Shown here: in pieces, positions 16,798 through 28,155 of the stretch
Position numbering within the stretch: position 1 is the first letter of the stretch
Layout of the letters: every line of letters begins with the position of its first letter
Source: Aliiroseovarius sp.
Lineage (GTDB): Bacteria; Pseudomonadota; Alphaproteobacteria; Rhodobacterales; Rhodobacteraceae
Reading direction: 5' to 3'
DNA length: 64,000 bases
Assembly: GCF_030148435.1 (NCBI RefSeq)
Contig: NZ_JASBTN010000043.1
Coordinates: 1 to 64,000 of the forward strand
The notes under the pieces: generated by a model
What the model saw: only the letters and a program-made list of their open reading frames with translations
Told to the model about the DNA's origin: nothing
Databases searched by the model: none
Position numbers and translations under genes: made by a program

Positions 16798-17925
16798 TCA
16801 GTCGCCGTTCAGCACCAGAGTGAACCGATCGGCCCCCATGCCCTGTCCGTTGACCTGAATCACCACCTCATGCGCCCCGGGGTAGTGCTTGCGGGTCGTG
16901 ACTTCACGCAATTTGTGGGTTTTCGACAGGGTCAGTTCCTTGCCGGGGGGCAGGTCCACACGGGTCCATTTGAACACTTTCGGCGCGGGCTTTCCGTTTG
17001 CCCGCATGAAATACAGCGCATAGTCCACGACCAGTTTCTGTGCCCTTTCCGACCGGCTTTTCAGACGCGCCGTCAGGGTCAGGTCATCGCCCATCCGCGC
17101 CAGCTGCGGGGTGACGGAAAACGACAGCTCCAGTTCGGGCGGCGCATAGCAGAATGCGGCCAAAGCCCCGGGGTGTCCCGCTTTGATCAACGTGCGGCAG
17201 GCGTGGCGCACCAGCCGGGTGCGGTCCTTCGAAGCGCGATCGAGCCAGTCCGCGGCGATTTCCCCCACCAGGTCCGGGTGGTCCTTGGCTATGTCATTGA
17301 GGTTGTTGGCAACCGAGCGGCGCACGTATTCCGACGGATCATCGCGCAGCCGGGCCAGCAGCGGCAGGATCGGCGTGGGATCGGCAATCAGCCCCTTCAG
17401 GCGCGTGCCCCAGGGCAGGCGCGGACGGCAGCCTTCGCTGGCCAGGCGGCGCAGATGCGGGTTCGGGTCATCGGCCCAGCGATGCAGGAAGGTCAGTCCG
17501 CGCGTCAGATCCGCGTCCAGAAAGGGGCGCACATCGAATTCGGACGAGAAGCGGCTGGTAAAGGTCGCGAGCGTTTCCATCGCCAGGTCATACGCCCCTG
17601 CCCCGCGCCGCTGCACCACTTCGCCCATGGGCAGCATGGCCCAGCCGCGAATACCTTCGCCGGTGCCCGATTGTTCCCAGCCCTCGGTCTTGGCCTCCGG
17701 GCCCAGGGCGGCCACCATCTGCGCGCAGGCCGCGGCGAAATCGGCGGGCAGGCAGGTGTCCAGCGCCTGGGCGATATGGCGCGCGCGCGCCTTCAGCTCC
17801 AGCGCCTCCAGCCCGTCACAGGCGCGCCGCGTGAACCGCTCCGCGTCGAAAGGCCCCGCAGCGGACAGGTGCCGCGCCATGTCGGCCACCATGGCCGGGT
17901 TGTAGGCGTTCTTGAACGGCTCCAT
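16798..17925 (-). CDS. AlkC-type DNA alkylation repair glycosylase
   Basis: This protein of about 375 residues has HEAT-like helical repeats over residues 1-250. It starts with MEPFKNAYNPAMV and includes LELKARARHIAQAL and SEYVRRSVANNLNDIAKDHP. A beta-rich C-terminal domain (about 270-375) resembles the immunoglobulin-like domain of AlkC. AlkC proteins excise 3-methyladenine/3-methylcytosine lesions. The start was set at the family-typical MEPFKN; no clear ribosome site is seen, and an upstream ATG at 18012 would add 29 residues. Confidence 0.82.
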   Translation of the reverse strand: MEPFKNAYNPAMVADMARHLSAAGPFDAERFTRRACDGLEALELKARARHIAQALDTCLPADFAAACAQMVAALGPEAKTEGWEQSGTGEGIRGWAMLPMGEVVQRRGAGAYDLAMETLATFTSRFSSEFDVRPFLDADLTRGLTFLHRWADDPNPHLRRLASEGCRPRLPWGTRLKGLIADPTPILPLLARLRDDPSEYVRRSVANNLNDIAKDHPDLVGEIAADWLDRASKDRTRLVRHACRTLIKAGHPGALAAFCYAPPELELSFSVTPQLARMGDDLTLTARLKSRSERAQKLVVDYALYFMRANGKPAPKVFKWTRVDLPPGKELTLSKTHKLREVTTRKHYPGAHEVVIQVNGQGMGADRFTLVLNGD

Positions 17926-18108
17926 CAGAGGGAAAACGCCCGCGCTCCGGTGCGCCGCCCAAGGTGATCCGTTTTTGTTGATGTCGGCATGAAACCCTCC
18001 CGTGCGCTGCATGCAGCCTGCCCGGCTGCAAGCCTGCCCGCAACCCGGACCCTGTCAGAACCTGTCAGGAAGCTGCGCCCCCCCCCGAGGGAACGCCGCA
18101 AGGGCGCG

Positions 18109-18945
18109 TCAATGCTGAAGCGCTTCGGCCTTCATCTCGGCGATCCGTTCCAACGCCTCGGCGCGGGTGTTGCGGATATTGGGGCGGAAGTCCTGGCTTT
18201 CAGCGCGCAGGCGGATGTCGGCCTCGGTCTCGGACCCCGGCGCATAGCGCACCGAGCCCAGCGACCAATTGATGTTCAGCCGCTTGCCCCGCGCCGCGTA
18301 GCGGACCCAGGCGGGGGAATGAATGCGCGTGCGCTCGTAGTTGATCAGGAAATACCACTTGCGCCGGGTCTGACCGATCTTTTCCTCGATCACGTCATAA
18401 AGCAGGTCAACATCGCCCGAATGCCGCAATGCAAGATCGGTGAAGTCGACTTCCATCACCTGTTCCTCGTGCAGGAAGGACAGGCGCGCGGCCACGTCCC
18501 CGACTGTCAAGGTGGGTGTATGCACGACTTTCGCCTGCCGCTTCGAGGGCAGCGAGCGCAACCGCGCCACGGCACTGTCGCGGTCATAAAACAGGTTCGG
18601 GTCGAAATTTTCGGTCCCGGCGTTCTGTTCGATCTGCTTTCGGGTGATTTCGGAGGCATCGAACCGCACCGACCCCATCGAATGGGCCATGTTCAGCTCC
18701 TTGCCGCGGCGCGAAAAGGCGAACCAGGCGGTGCTGTCAATCCGGGTTTCGCGGTAATCTACCAGAAAAAACCAGAGCTTTTCGCCACTGGCGGCGATGC
18801 GTTCCTCGATCCGGTCGTAGAAAAGGTTCACCTGGGTGGAACTGTCCAGTTCCATACCGGCGAAACTGACCTCCATGATCTGGTCGTCGTCGTGAAAGGT
18901 AATGCGTTCGTCAATTTCAGTTGTGGAAATGTCCTTCTGCGCCAT
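18109..18945 (-). CDS. unrecognised protein built of two internal repeats
   Basis: This 278-residue soluble protein consists of two similar units, about residues 14-133 and 153-273. Each unit contains an (I/V)MEV-x-F strand, a helix ending YD-x-IEE, a FLV/INY strand, R-x-S/H-x-AW, RGK-x-LN, and SxGSVR(F/Y), then a tail with R-x-N-x-R or equivalent. The order of strands and helices recalls STAS/SpoIIAA-like folds, but I cannot place it in a family. AAGGGGGGAG precedes ATG 18945. It is 183 bases upstream of the alkC-like gene on the same strand. Confidence 0.7.
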   Translation of the reverse strand: MAQKDISTTEIDERITFHDDDQIMEVSFAGMELDSSTQVNLFYDRIEERIAASGEKLWFFLVDYRETRIDSTAWFAFSRRGKELNMAHSMGSVRFDASEITRKQIEQNAGTENFDPNLFYDRDSAVARLRSLPSKRQAKVVHTPTLTVGDVAARLSFLHEEQVMEVDFTDLALRHSGDVDLLYDVIEEKIGQTRRKWYFLINYERTRIHSPAWVRYAARGKRLNINWSLGSVRYAPGSETEADIRLRAESQDFRPNIRNTRAEALERIAEMKAEALQH

Positions 18946-19060
18946 CGCTCCCCCCTTGTCTGCACAGCGTCTCGCGCCCGAAGCCGGGGGGCACGCGATA
19001 CAGTCATTCCAAGCGAAACCCACACATCCGGAGGCGTTCTGCTGACCTTACGTCAGCCTT

Positions 19061-19095
19061 GAAAACAAAACCACCCCGGCGCGGGGCCGGGGTGG
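19061..19095 (-). terminator. rho-independent terminator after ftsH
   Basis: On the minus strand CCACCCCGGC and GCCGGGGTGG pair across a short GC loop and are followed by TTTTGTTTT. It lies about 37 bases past the ftsH stop and closes the tol-pal-tilS-ftsH gene run. Confidence 0.9.
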
Positions 19096-19131
19096 TCTTC
19101 TGCACATTCATGCGCGACTTTACGCCATGCG

Positions 19132-21060
<1,929 letters not shown>

Positions 21061-21165
21061 AGGGGATCTCCTTTAAACTTGCCCAGCCGACGGCGGGCAC
21101 AACTTGCCAGGCCCGGGGCCGGGCGTGGGAGGCTTACCCTTAAAATAGGGATCACACCAGCATGT

Positions 21166-22425
21166 TCAATGCGATAAAACACTTGTGAAAAAGTGATTGT
21201 CCGGCCGGACCGGTGTCAGGGTCCAGCCATTTCCCAACCCGGCGAGCGGCGCGGACAGCAATTCATCCCCCCGAAACGCGGCTGGGGTGGCCATCAGCGC
21301 GCGGCGTGACAGCCCCGTTTCCCGCCAGTCGGGGCAGAGTTTCACCGCCTCCCCCAGCGCACGGATCTGCGCATCGGGATCGGGGCCGTCCAGCAGCCAG
21401 CGCCCGTCCCAAGCTTCCCCGGGCAAGGCACGCTTGCGCCGTACCGCGTTGTATTCGCGGTGAATTTCCAGATGCTCCAGATCGCCTTCGATCACGCAGC
21501 CATGCAAAGTACGCCGATCCCCGAAGGCGGCGAGCGTCAGGGCTTCCTGAAGGGCCTCCAGCCGCGGGCGATAATCCGCCCCCGACACCCAGACCAGCGC
21601 ATGGGCAACAAGGCGCAGCTGCGTTTCCATCGGCTCGTCGGTCAGCCCGGCCAGATCGAAGGCCACGCCCCCGCCTTTTACCTCACATAGGCGACGCGCC
21701 GCCTGATGGGCGTGCGCTTCCATCACCGCGCGGGCGTTCGTCATATGCGCAGATGTCTCTGCCAAGCGCCGGGCGTCCAGCCCCAGCTCGGCCAGGACAC
21801 CCATCGCACGGCGGGCCTTGACCCGGTCGAAACGCGCGTCCTCATTTGACGGATCCTCAGCCCAGGTCACGCCCCGAGCGGTCAGGTAATCGCGCAGATC
21901 AGCCCGGGGCACCTGCAACAACGGTCGCAGCCAGCGGGTGCCACCGGCCTGCCAGTCCCCGCGCATTGCCGCGAGCCCGTCCACGCCGGAGCCCCTGGCA
22001 AGGCGCATGAGAAAGGTTTCGGCCTGGTCGTCCCGGGTATGACCCAGGGCGATGGCGTCAATCCCGCGCGCCTGCGCCCAGTCCGCCATAAGCGCATAGC
22101 GGGCCCGGCGCGCGGCATCCTGCAGGTTGCCCTGCCCGTCCCATTTCCAGAGCAAAACCTCATGCGAGATCCCCAGCCCGGCACAGGCTCGGGCAACCAT
22201 CGCCGCCTCGTCCTTCGCCTCGTCGCGCAGCCCGTGATCCACGGTCACGGCATGCAGCGACACCTCCAGCGCAGCCCCCTGGGAATGCCGCGAGGCCAGC
22301 CAGCCATGCGCCAGGTGCAGAAGCGCCATGGAATCTCCGCCGCCCGACACCGCCAGCCCCAGAGACGCGAAAGGGGAGCGGCCTTGCGCTCCCCCAATGA
22401 ATTGCTCGAAGTCCTGCGTGGTCAC
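21166..22425 (-). CDS. tilS: tRNA(Ile)-lysidine synthase
   Basis: This 419-residue enzyme converts C34 of the tRNA-Ile CAU anticodon to lysidine using ATP and lysine. The N-terminal PP-loop SGGGDSMALLHL (residues about 27-38) and VDHGLRDEA and LGHTRDDQAETFLMRLARG motifs are diagnostic. The start is GTG at 22425, in a GTGA overlap with the cpoB stop, so translation is coupled to the tol-pal operon. ftsH follows after 105 bases, the usual tilS-ftsH neighbourhood. Confidence 0.93.
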   Translation of the reverse strand: MTTQDFEQFIGGAQGRSPFASLGLAVSGGGDSMALLHLAHGWLASRHSQGAALEVSLHAVTVDHGLRDEAKDEAAMVARACAGLGISHEVLLWKWDGQGNLQDAARRARYALMADWAQARGIDAIALGHTRDDQAETFLMRLARGSGVDGLAAMRGDWQAGGTRWLRPLLQVPRADLRDYLTARGVTWAEDPSNEDARFDRVKARRAMGVLAELGLDARRLAETSAHMTNARAVMEAHAHQAARRLCEVKGGGVAFDLAGLTDEPMETQLRLVAHALVWVSGADYRPRLEALQEALTLAAFGDRRTLHGCVIEGDLEHLEIHREYNAVRRKRALPGEAWDGRWLLDGPDPDAQIRALGEAVKLCPDWRETGLSRRALMATPAAFRGDELLSAPLAGLGNGWTLTPVRPDNHFFTSVLSH

Positions 22426-23246
22426 GGGCAGGCCAGCTCCTGGCGCGCCACCTCCGCATCCGCCTCGGCCGTGCTGCCGGGGAAACGTACGCCAACCTCG
22501 GCCAGCGTCACGCAGGCCTCCTGCACCTGACCCAGAGCGCCCAGGCTGGTGCCCAGCTTGAACAGGGCGTCTGGCGCCCGCACCCCGTCCGGCGCGCCGG
22601 AGAACGAGGTCAGATAGGCGCGCGCGGCATCGGACACCTGGCCCAGCGCCTCCAGCGCCTCGCCGCGATGGTAATGGGCCTGACCGGTCAGTGGCCCGCC
22701 CGGGTAGGTTTCGGCAAAGCGGGCGAACATGGCGGCTGCATCCTCGAACCCGCCTTCCGCCAGGGTCGCCATGGCGGCGTCGAAATCGGCCTGTTCCCCC
22801 ACGGCCATCTGGCCGCCTTCGGGCTCTGTTGGCTGCACGGTCACAGGCCCGGCGGGCAGATCGCCCCCGCCCAGTGTCCCTCCCTGCCCGGCCTGGGACA
22901 GGTCGCAGCCTTCTTCCAGCTCGCAGAGGCGGAATTCAAGGTCGCCGACACGGTTGGTGCCGTCGGTCACGACCTGGGTGATGCGAAACTCCAGCTCTTC
23001 GGTCTTACCGATGAGCCGGGCAAGCTCACCCTCGATCGCATTCAGCCGGTCGGTCGCATTGCCGCCCGCCGCCAGGCCGCTGGCGGCGCCGGTGGTGGAC
23101 AGCTCGCGTTTCAGCATCTGGATCTCGACATAAAGCACCGAGAGCTCCTGGCGAATGTCCGCCAGGGTCTCGCTGCGGTCCTGCGCCAGCAGAGGCGTGG
23201 CGGCAATGATCCCGGCCGTCAGCACGGCCCCCAGAAGCGCTTTCAT
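22422..23246 (-). CDS. cpoB: Tol-Pal system coordinator CpoB (YbgF)
   Basis: This 274-residue periplasmic protein has a signal peptide (residues 1-21, ending LLAQD), an N-terminal coiled coil (about 25-90) that trimerises in homologues, and C-terminal TPR repeats (about 150-270). CpoB coordinates peptidoglycan synthesis with outer-membrane constriction through TolA. AAAGGAC precedes ATG 23246. It follows pal by 40 bases and overlaps tilS by 4. Confidence 0.93.
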   Translation of the reverse strand: MKALLGAVLTAGIIAATPLLAQDRSETLADIRQELSVLYVEIQMLKRELSTTGAASGLAAGGNATDRLNAIEGELARLIGKTEELEFRITQVVTDGTNRVGDLEFRLCELEEGCDLSQAGQGGTLGGGDLPAGPVTVQPTEPEGGQMAVGEQADFDAAMATLAEGGFEDAAAMFARFAETYPGGPLTGQAHYHRGEALEALGQVSDAARAYLTSFSGAPDGVRAPDALFKLGTSLGALGQVQEACVTLAEVGVRFPGSTAEADAEVARQELACP

Positions 23247-23286
23247 GGCGTGTCCTTTCTGTACACCCTGTGACCGGTCATCCGGC

Positions 23287-23790
23287 TCAGCTGGTCGGCA
23301 TGCCCGCCGACAGCACCGTGACCGCGCGGCGGTTCTGGGCATAGCAGGATTCGGCCGAACAGATCTCCAGCGGCCGTTCCTTGCCATAGCTGACCGTCTT
23401 AAGGCGGTTCGGCGCCACACCACGCTCGATCAGGAAGTTCTGCACGGAGCTGGCGCGGCGCGCTCCCAGCGCTAGGTTGTATTCCCGTGTGCCCTGTTCG
23501 TCGGCGTGACCTTCGATCACGGCGGTAAAGGCGGGATTGTCCATCAGCCAGGTCGCCTGCATTTCCAGCAGTGCCACGGCCTCGGCCGACAGGGTCGACT
23601 GGTCCACGGCAAAGAGCACGCGATCACCGACGGTCTGCTCGAAATAGGCGGGGCTGGTCGGGTCCGAGGCCGATCCGGGCACCATGCCCGCGCCACCGGC
23701 GCCAGAGGTGTCGAACCGGCCCGGGTTGGTACAGGCTGAAGCGGTGCCAAGCACGCCAACCAACAGCAACGCTTTCATCAGATATCTCAT
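23287..23790 (-). CDS. pal: peptidoglycan-associated lipoprotein Pal
   Basis: This 167-residue outer-membrane lipoprotein has its lipidated Cys near residue 20 (lipobox GTASAC) and an OmpA-like domain. The diaminopimelate-binding segment reads IEGHADEQGTREYNLALGARR. It binds peptidoglycan and TolB. ATG 23790 gives a normal signal peptide with Arg and Lys before the hydrophobic core; ATG 23778 is a shorter option. It lies between tolB and cpoB. Confidence 0.95.
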   Translation of the reverse strand: MRYLMKALLLVGVLGTASACTNPGRFDTSGAGGAGMVPGSASDPTSPAYFEQTVGDRVLFAVDQSTLSAEAVALLEMQATWLMDNPAFTAVIEGHADEQGTREYNLALGARRASSVQNFLIERGVAPNRLKTVSYGKERPLEICSAESCYAQNRRAVTVLSAGMPTS

Positions 23791-23858
23791 GGGGTTGTCC
23801 TGTCTGTGTGTTTCTGCTCTTGGGCGCCAGTCTATCACTCGGGACGCCCATTGGGAAT

Positions 23859-25190
23859 CTAGTTCTGCAGCGGCCCCCAGGCTGGGTCGGATCCCGCCTG
23901 CGGCGTCGCCACCCGGCGCAGGTTGCGCCCGGATATGTCGATCGAATAAAGCGCCGGCTGCCCCTCTGCGCCCTGGCTTTCGCGAGTGAACATGATCACC
24001 CGCCCATTGGGCGACCAGCTGGGCCCCTCGTCAAGAAACGACGCCGTGAGCAGCCGTTCTTCGCTGCCATCCGTGCGCATCACGCCGATGTGGAAACGCC
24101 CCCGGTTCTGCTTGGTAAAGGCCACCATGTCACCGCGCGGCGACCAGACCGGCGTGCCGTAGCGGCCAGGGCCGAAGCTGATCCGGCGGGCCTCGCCCCC
24201 CGTTGCGGGCATGATATAGAGCTGCGGTGAACCCGAGCGGTCGCTTTCAAAAACGATATACTGCCCGTCCGGCGAAAAACTGGGCGCGGTCTCGATCGAC
24301 GGCGCCGAGGTCAGCCGTTGCTGGCCAGACCCGTCCGCATTCATCCGATAGAGATCCGTATTGCCGCCCCTGGACAACGAGAACACCACCGTGCGCCCAT
24401 CGGGAGAGAAGCGCGGCGCGAAGGTCATCGTGCCGTCCTGGTCATCCAGAACCCGGCGCCCCACACTTGCCACGTCCAGCAGGTAGATGCGCGGAAAGCC
24501 GGTCTCGTAACTCGTATAGAGCACCCGGTCGCCCGTGGGCGAAAACCGCGGGGCCAGCACGATGGCGTTGCTTTCGGTCAGGTATTGCACGTTCGCACCG
24601 TCGTAATCCATGATCGCCAGGCGCTTGCGGCGCGCGTTCTTGGGACCGGTTTCGGACACGAAGGCCACGCGGCTGTCGAAATAGCCGCTCTCGCCGGTAA
24701 TCCGGCTGTAAACCACGTCCGACACCTTGTGGGCGATGCGCCGCCAGCTGGCAACCGAGCCGCCGAATTGCAGCCCTTCCCCAAGGGGCGCGCCCGAGAC
24801 CACGTCGAAGACGCGGAACTTCACCGTGATCCTGCCCCCGGCCCCGGTCGAAACCGCCCCTGTGATCAGCGCCTGGGCGTTGATCGCGCGCCAGTCGGCA
24901 TATTGGAGCGGGCTGTCGAAATTCGTGACGTTGGAGATGAAGGCCGAGGCCGGGATCTCGCGAAACAGGCCGGTGCCGGCAAGATCCGAGGCCACCACCC
25001 GCGCGATATTCTGCGCCAGCTCCGCCGCGCCGGAGTTTTCCGCCTGGAAGGCGGGCACCGCGAAGGGCAAGGGTTCGATGATCCCGTCGGTCAGTTCCAG
25101 CCGCAGGGGCTCGGCCCGGGCGGCAACGGGAAGGCTCAGGGTCAGGCCGGACAGGGCCAGAGCGAGGGTCAGGAGTTTGAGAAGCTTCAT
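23859..25190 (-). CDS. tolB: Tol-Pal system beta-propeller protein TolB
   Basis: This 443-residue periplasmic protein has a Sec signal (1-26, ending VAARA), an N-terminal alpha/beta domain and a C-terminal six-bladed propeller. The propeller is visible as repeated [24 protein letters not shown] and [12 protein letters not shown] units. It shuttles between Pal and the TolA complex to maintain outer-membrane integrity. AGAGG precedes the start. Confidence 0.96.
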   Translation of the reverse strand: MKLLKLLTLALALSGLTLSLPVAARAEPLRLELTDGIIEPLPFAVPAFQAENSGAAELAQNIARVVASDLAGTGLFREIPASAFISNVTNFDSPLQYADWRAINAQALITGAVSTGAGGRITVKFRVFDVVSGAPLGEGLQFGGSVASWRRIAHKVSDVVYSRITGESGYFDSRVAFVSETGPKNARRKRLAIMDYDGANVQYLTESNAIVLAPRFSPTGDRVLYTSYETGFPRIYLLDVASVGRRVLDDQDGTMTFAPRFSPDGRTVVFSLSRGGNTDLYRMNADGSGQQRLTSAPSIETAPSFSPDGQYIVFESDRSGSPQLYIMPATGGEARRISFGPGRYGTPVWSPRGDMVAFTKQNRGRFHIGVMRTDGSEERLLTASFLDEGPSWSPNGRVIMFTRESQGAEGQPALYSIDISGRNLRRVATPQAGSDPAWGPLQN

Positions 25191-25280
25191 GCGAACCTCT
25201 TATCCGCGGGGGGGGGAATTGCAAAATCCGTGCCGGGGCATCGGCAGAATTCGGCTTGTGGGACGGGCAGATGGACCATG

Positions 25281-26285
25281 TCAGCGCAGCCTCATCTGTT
25301 CGGGATTGAAGGTGATCTCGATCCGGCGCCAGTGGTCGTATTTCTCTTCCGGCAGGTCATAGCCGTTCACCCCGCAGCGGATGACGGCCCGGCGGGCGGC
25401 CTGGAAGGCCTGGCTGGCGCCGGCTTCCGATGCGCCACGATAGGAGAGCATCTCGATCGACCCCGCGTCAGGCTTGCCGTCACGCGCCATGTCGAAGCCG
25501 ACGACGACCACGGTGGCCATGGCATCCGTGGACAGCGCGCCGAGGTTCCAGCAGGCAGAAACCGCCAGGCGCATCGCCTCGCGTTCGCCACCGGTCAGCG
25601 GCGGGCCCTGCGGCGCGTCGGGCGTGGCATCGGCCAGCGCGCCGGTGATTGCGTCTTCCACGGCATCGTCGATCGCATCCGCCACGCTGGGCGCTTCCGG
25701 TTCGGGGGTCGGCTCCGGTTCGGGCTCAGGCCGGCGCGGCGGGTTCGGGCGACGCTGCGGGCGCGGGCTGGTGACAGGCGCGGCCGAGGGCGGCTCGGGC
25801 CGGATCGCGGTGGTGGTTTCCTCCGGCGCGGTCGGGGTGACGGGCTCGGGCGGCGGGGCGGCCACGTCCTCGGCAGGCGCGGGCTCCGGCGCTTCGATCC
25901 GTTCGGGGGCGGGTTCGGCGACCGGGTCGGGTTGCGGCGTGGGCACCGGGGCGATGCGTTCGGCGGGTGCGGGCACGCTTTCCGACGCGGGGGGGGCCTC
26001 GGGCACGGGTTCCGGGAGCGGTTCGGGCGCCGGGGGCTCGGGGTCAGGCTCGGGCGTCGGCTCGGGGTCGGGACGGCGGCGCGGCGGGGGCGACACCACG
26101 GGCGCGGGCGGCTCGGGCGCGGCCTCGGGAACCGACAGGGCGGCGAACTGTTCCTCGGTCAGGATCGACACTTCCGTCACCCGGATCGAAGGCTCTTCGT
26201 CCTCCCAGGAAAACACGCCACCGAACAGCATGGCCAGCAGAAGCAGCCCGTGCCCCGCCCCAGAGATATAGAACCCCGTGCGCAT
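25281..26285 (-). CDS. tolA: TolA-like energy-transducing protein
   Basis: This 334-residue protein is anchored by one N-terminal TM segment (about residues 8-26). A long Pro/Glu/Ala-rich spacer (about 60-200) would cross the periplasm, and a C-terminal TonB/TolA-like domain follows with SACWNLGALS and VRCGVNGYDLPEEKYDHWRRIEITF. It links TolQR energy to Pal-TolB. There is no clear ribosome site; the ATG is 5 bases past the tolR stop, suggesting coupling. Confidence 0.9.
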   Translation of the reverse strand: MRTGFYISGAGHGLLLLAMLFGGVFSWEDEEPSIRVTEVSILTEEQFAALSVPEAAPEPPAPVVSPPPRRRPDPEPTPEPDPEPPAPEPLPEPVPEAPPASESVPAPAERIAPVPTPQPDPVAEPAPERIEAPEPAPAEDVAAPPPEPVTPTAPEETTTAIRPEPPSAAPVTSPRPQRRPNPPRRPEPEPEPTPEPEAPSVADAIDDAVEDAITGALADATPDAPQGPPLTGGEREAMRLAVSACWNLGALSTDAMATVVVVGFDMARDGKPDAGSIEMLSYRGASEAGASQAFQAARRAVIRCGVNGYDLPEEKYDHWRRIEITFNPEQMRLR

Positions 26286-26290
26286 GGGCG

Positions 26291-26761
26291 TCAGCCACCA
26301 TCCAGCCCCGGCCCGCCGGTATCCGTCACCAGGCCGATATTGTGGAAACCGCCTGCGTTCAGCGCGCCCATGACCTGGGCGACCAGCTCATAGGGCACCT
26401 GCCCGTCGGCGCGCAGGAAGATGCGGTCATCATCCCGCTCCTCGGCGATGGCGCGCAGGCGCGGCACCAGGTCCGTGATGGTGATCGCGGTGGTCTGCAA
26501 CATCACCTCGCCTTCGGCGGTAATGGTCACGGTGAGGGGCTCCTCGTCCGGCGTCGGCAGAGTGGTGGCCGCCGTTTTCGGCAGCTCCACCGGCACGCCC
26601 ACGGTCATCAGTGGGGCGGCCACCATGAAGATGATAAGAAGCACCAGCATGACATCGACGAAGGGGGTGATGTTGATCTCGCCCATCAGCCTGCGGTGCT
26701 TGCCGCGCCGACGGCCCCGGCGGGCGCGTCGCACGGCCTGTTGTTGAACCGCGCCACCCAT
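26291..26761 (-). CDS. tolR: TolR/ExbD biopolymer transport protein
   Basis: This 156-residue inner-membrane protein has one TM segment near residues 40-60 with the critical aspartate in INITPFVDVMLVLLIIFM. A periplasmic ExbD domain follows. It forms the proton-driven motor with TolQ. ATG 26761 is one base after the tolQ stop. A strongly basic stretch precedes the TM segment and fixes the N terminus inside. Confidence 0.95.
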   Translation of the reverse strand: MGGAVQQQAVRRARRGRRRGKHRRLMGEINITPFVDVMLVLLIIFMVAAPLMTVGVPVELPKTAATTLPTPDEEPLTVTITAEGEVMLQTTAITITDLVPRLRAIAEERDDDRIFLRADGQVPYELVAQVMGALNAGGFHNIGLVTDTGGPGLDGG

Positions 26762-26762
26762 C

Positions 26763-27458
26763 TCAGCTGTCCAACTGGCGGCTGAGGATGGTGGCGAATT
26801 CGTCGGCGAAGGCCTCGTAGCTGGCCAGGATATTGTCACTGTCCGAAGTGAGCTTGTTGTAGAAGATCAAGGCCGGGATCGCGGCCAGAAGCCCCAGCCC
26901 GGTCGCCATCAGCGCCTCGGCAATGCCGGGCGCAACCACGGCCAGGTTGGTATTCTGCTGCTGGGCGATCTCGATGAAGGCGTTCATGATGCCCCAGACC
27001 GTGCCAAAAAGCCCGACGAAGGGCGCCGTGGCCGCGACCGTGGCCAGGAAGGACAGCCCGTTGTTCAGGTTCTCGCCCTCCTTGGCGATGGCCACATCCA
27101 TCGAGCGGTCGATCCGCGCCTGGGCGTTGGCAATCAGCCCGCCATCCTCGCGGTGACTTCGGCGCCATTCGAGCATGCCCGAGGCAAACACTTTCTGCGC
27201 CGCCCCGTCCGGGGCCGGGCCGATCTGGTCGAAAAGCTCATCCAGCGGCTCGCCCGACCAGAAACTGCGGTCAAACGCCGACGCTTCGCGCTTGGCCGCG
27301 CGGTACTGGATGAATTTCGTGACGATGATGGCCCAGGACCAGAAGGAGGCGATGATCAGGAGGATCATCACCAGTTTGACCATCAGTGTCGCGCGAAGGA
27401 ACAGCGCAAGGAAGGAGAAATCGATCTCCGCCGCCGCTGCAAGCGTTTCCGTTTCCAT
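26763..27458 (-). CDS. tolQ: TolQ proton-channel protein
   Basis: This 231-residue MotA/TolQ/ExbB-family protein has three TM segments (about 15-38, 138-160, 172-195). The family signature is AATAPFVGLFGTVWGIMNAF, and MATGLGLLAAIPALIFYN lies in the last segment. With TolR it converts proton flow into force on TolA. AGAGG lies upstream of the ATG. It is the first gene of the tight tolQRAB-pal-cpoB-tilS run. Confidence 0.96.
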   Translation of the reverse strand: METETLAAAAEIDFSFLALFLRATLMVKLVMILLIIASFWSWAIIVTKFIQYRAAKREASAFDRSFWSGEPLDELFDQIGPAPDGAAQKVFASGMLEWRRSHREDGGLIANAQARIDRSMDVAIAKEGENLNNGLSFLATVAATAPFVGLFGTVWGIMNAFIEIAQQQNTNLAVVAPGIAEALMATGLGLLAAIPALIFYNKLTSDSDNILASYEAFADEFATILSRQLDS

Positions 27459-27504
27459 GTTTCTGCCTCTATACCGCCACCTCTTCTGGGCAGCTCTATT
27501 GCGC

Positions 27505-27523
27505 TGAATCTAGCGCAGATTCA
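27505..27523 (-). promoter_or_regulatory. short inverted repeat upstream of tolQ
   Basis: TGAATCT and AGATTCA flank AGCGC, 47 bases upstream of the tolQ start and within the 281-base ybgC-tolQ gap. It could be an operator or part of a tolQ promoter. The rest of this gap shows no gene. Confidence 0.3.
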
Positions 27524-27739
27524 CGGGGAAAGGCAACAAAAGCGCGACATCGGCGGAGATTTGTCTGCCAAGAGTGGGAATTTGGGCGGATATTTGCCGT
27601 GGGGAACTGGTCCGGGCGGGGGTGAACGAGGGTCATGAGACCCCTCCGGGACAAGAGGGCCGCACAGGGCAAGGACCACTGCGGAGAATTCTTCAAGTGC
27701 CCGGATACAGGGGACGGCGAGCTGGTCCGCGGCTTGCCC

Positions 27740-28123
27740 CTAATGAACCGACTGGCGCAGAAGCGCCGGCAGGCGCGCCGGCTGGCCGGTCACGGTCAGG
27801 CACACGATCGTCACAACCGCTTCGAACAGCACCTCGTCGCCACGGCGCACCACCTGGTCCAGCACCAGCCGCGCACCGGTCATCTGGCCGGTGGAGGTCG
27901 TCACGGTCAGCTCGTCATCGAACCGCGCTGGAGCGAGGTAGTCGGCTTCCACCCGGCGCACCGCAAAGATCAGCCCGTCGGCGCGCATCTCTCCCTGGTC
28001 GATACCCATCCGGCGCACCCAATCCGACCGCGCCCGTTCGATATAGCGCAGGTAGTTGGCGTAAAAGACGATCCCGGCCATGTCGGTGTCTTCGTAATAG
28101 ACGCGGATGGGGAATGTATGCAT
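27740..28123 (-). CDS. ybgC: Tol-Pal-associated acyl-CoA thioesterase YbgC
   Basis: This 127-residue 4-hydroxybenzoyl-CoA thioesterase-like hotdog protein has the active-site motif YYEDTDMAGIVFYANYLRYIERARSDW, with catalytic Asp at about residue 14. It sits upstream of tolQ on the same strand, its classic position. Homologues act on short- or long-chain acyl-CoA/ACP linked to phospholipid metabolism. Confidence 0.94.
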   Translation of the reverse strand: MHTFPIRVYYEDTDMAGIVFYANYLRYIERARSDWVRRMGIDQGEMRADGLIFAVRRVEADYLAPARFDDELTVTTSTGQMTGARLVLDQVVRRGDEVLFEAVVTIVCLTVTGQPARLPALLRQSVH

Positions 28124-28155
28124 GGGGGGCCTTTCTGTCTGCTCGTGTGGGCACC

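Noticed and set aside
18055-18090. CCTGTCAGA/CCTGTCAGG direct repeat and a run of nine C
   Set aside because: It is too short and unpaired with any other copy to call a functional repeat.
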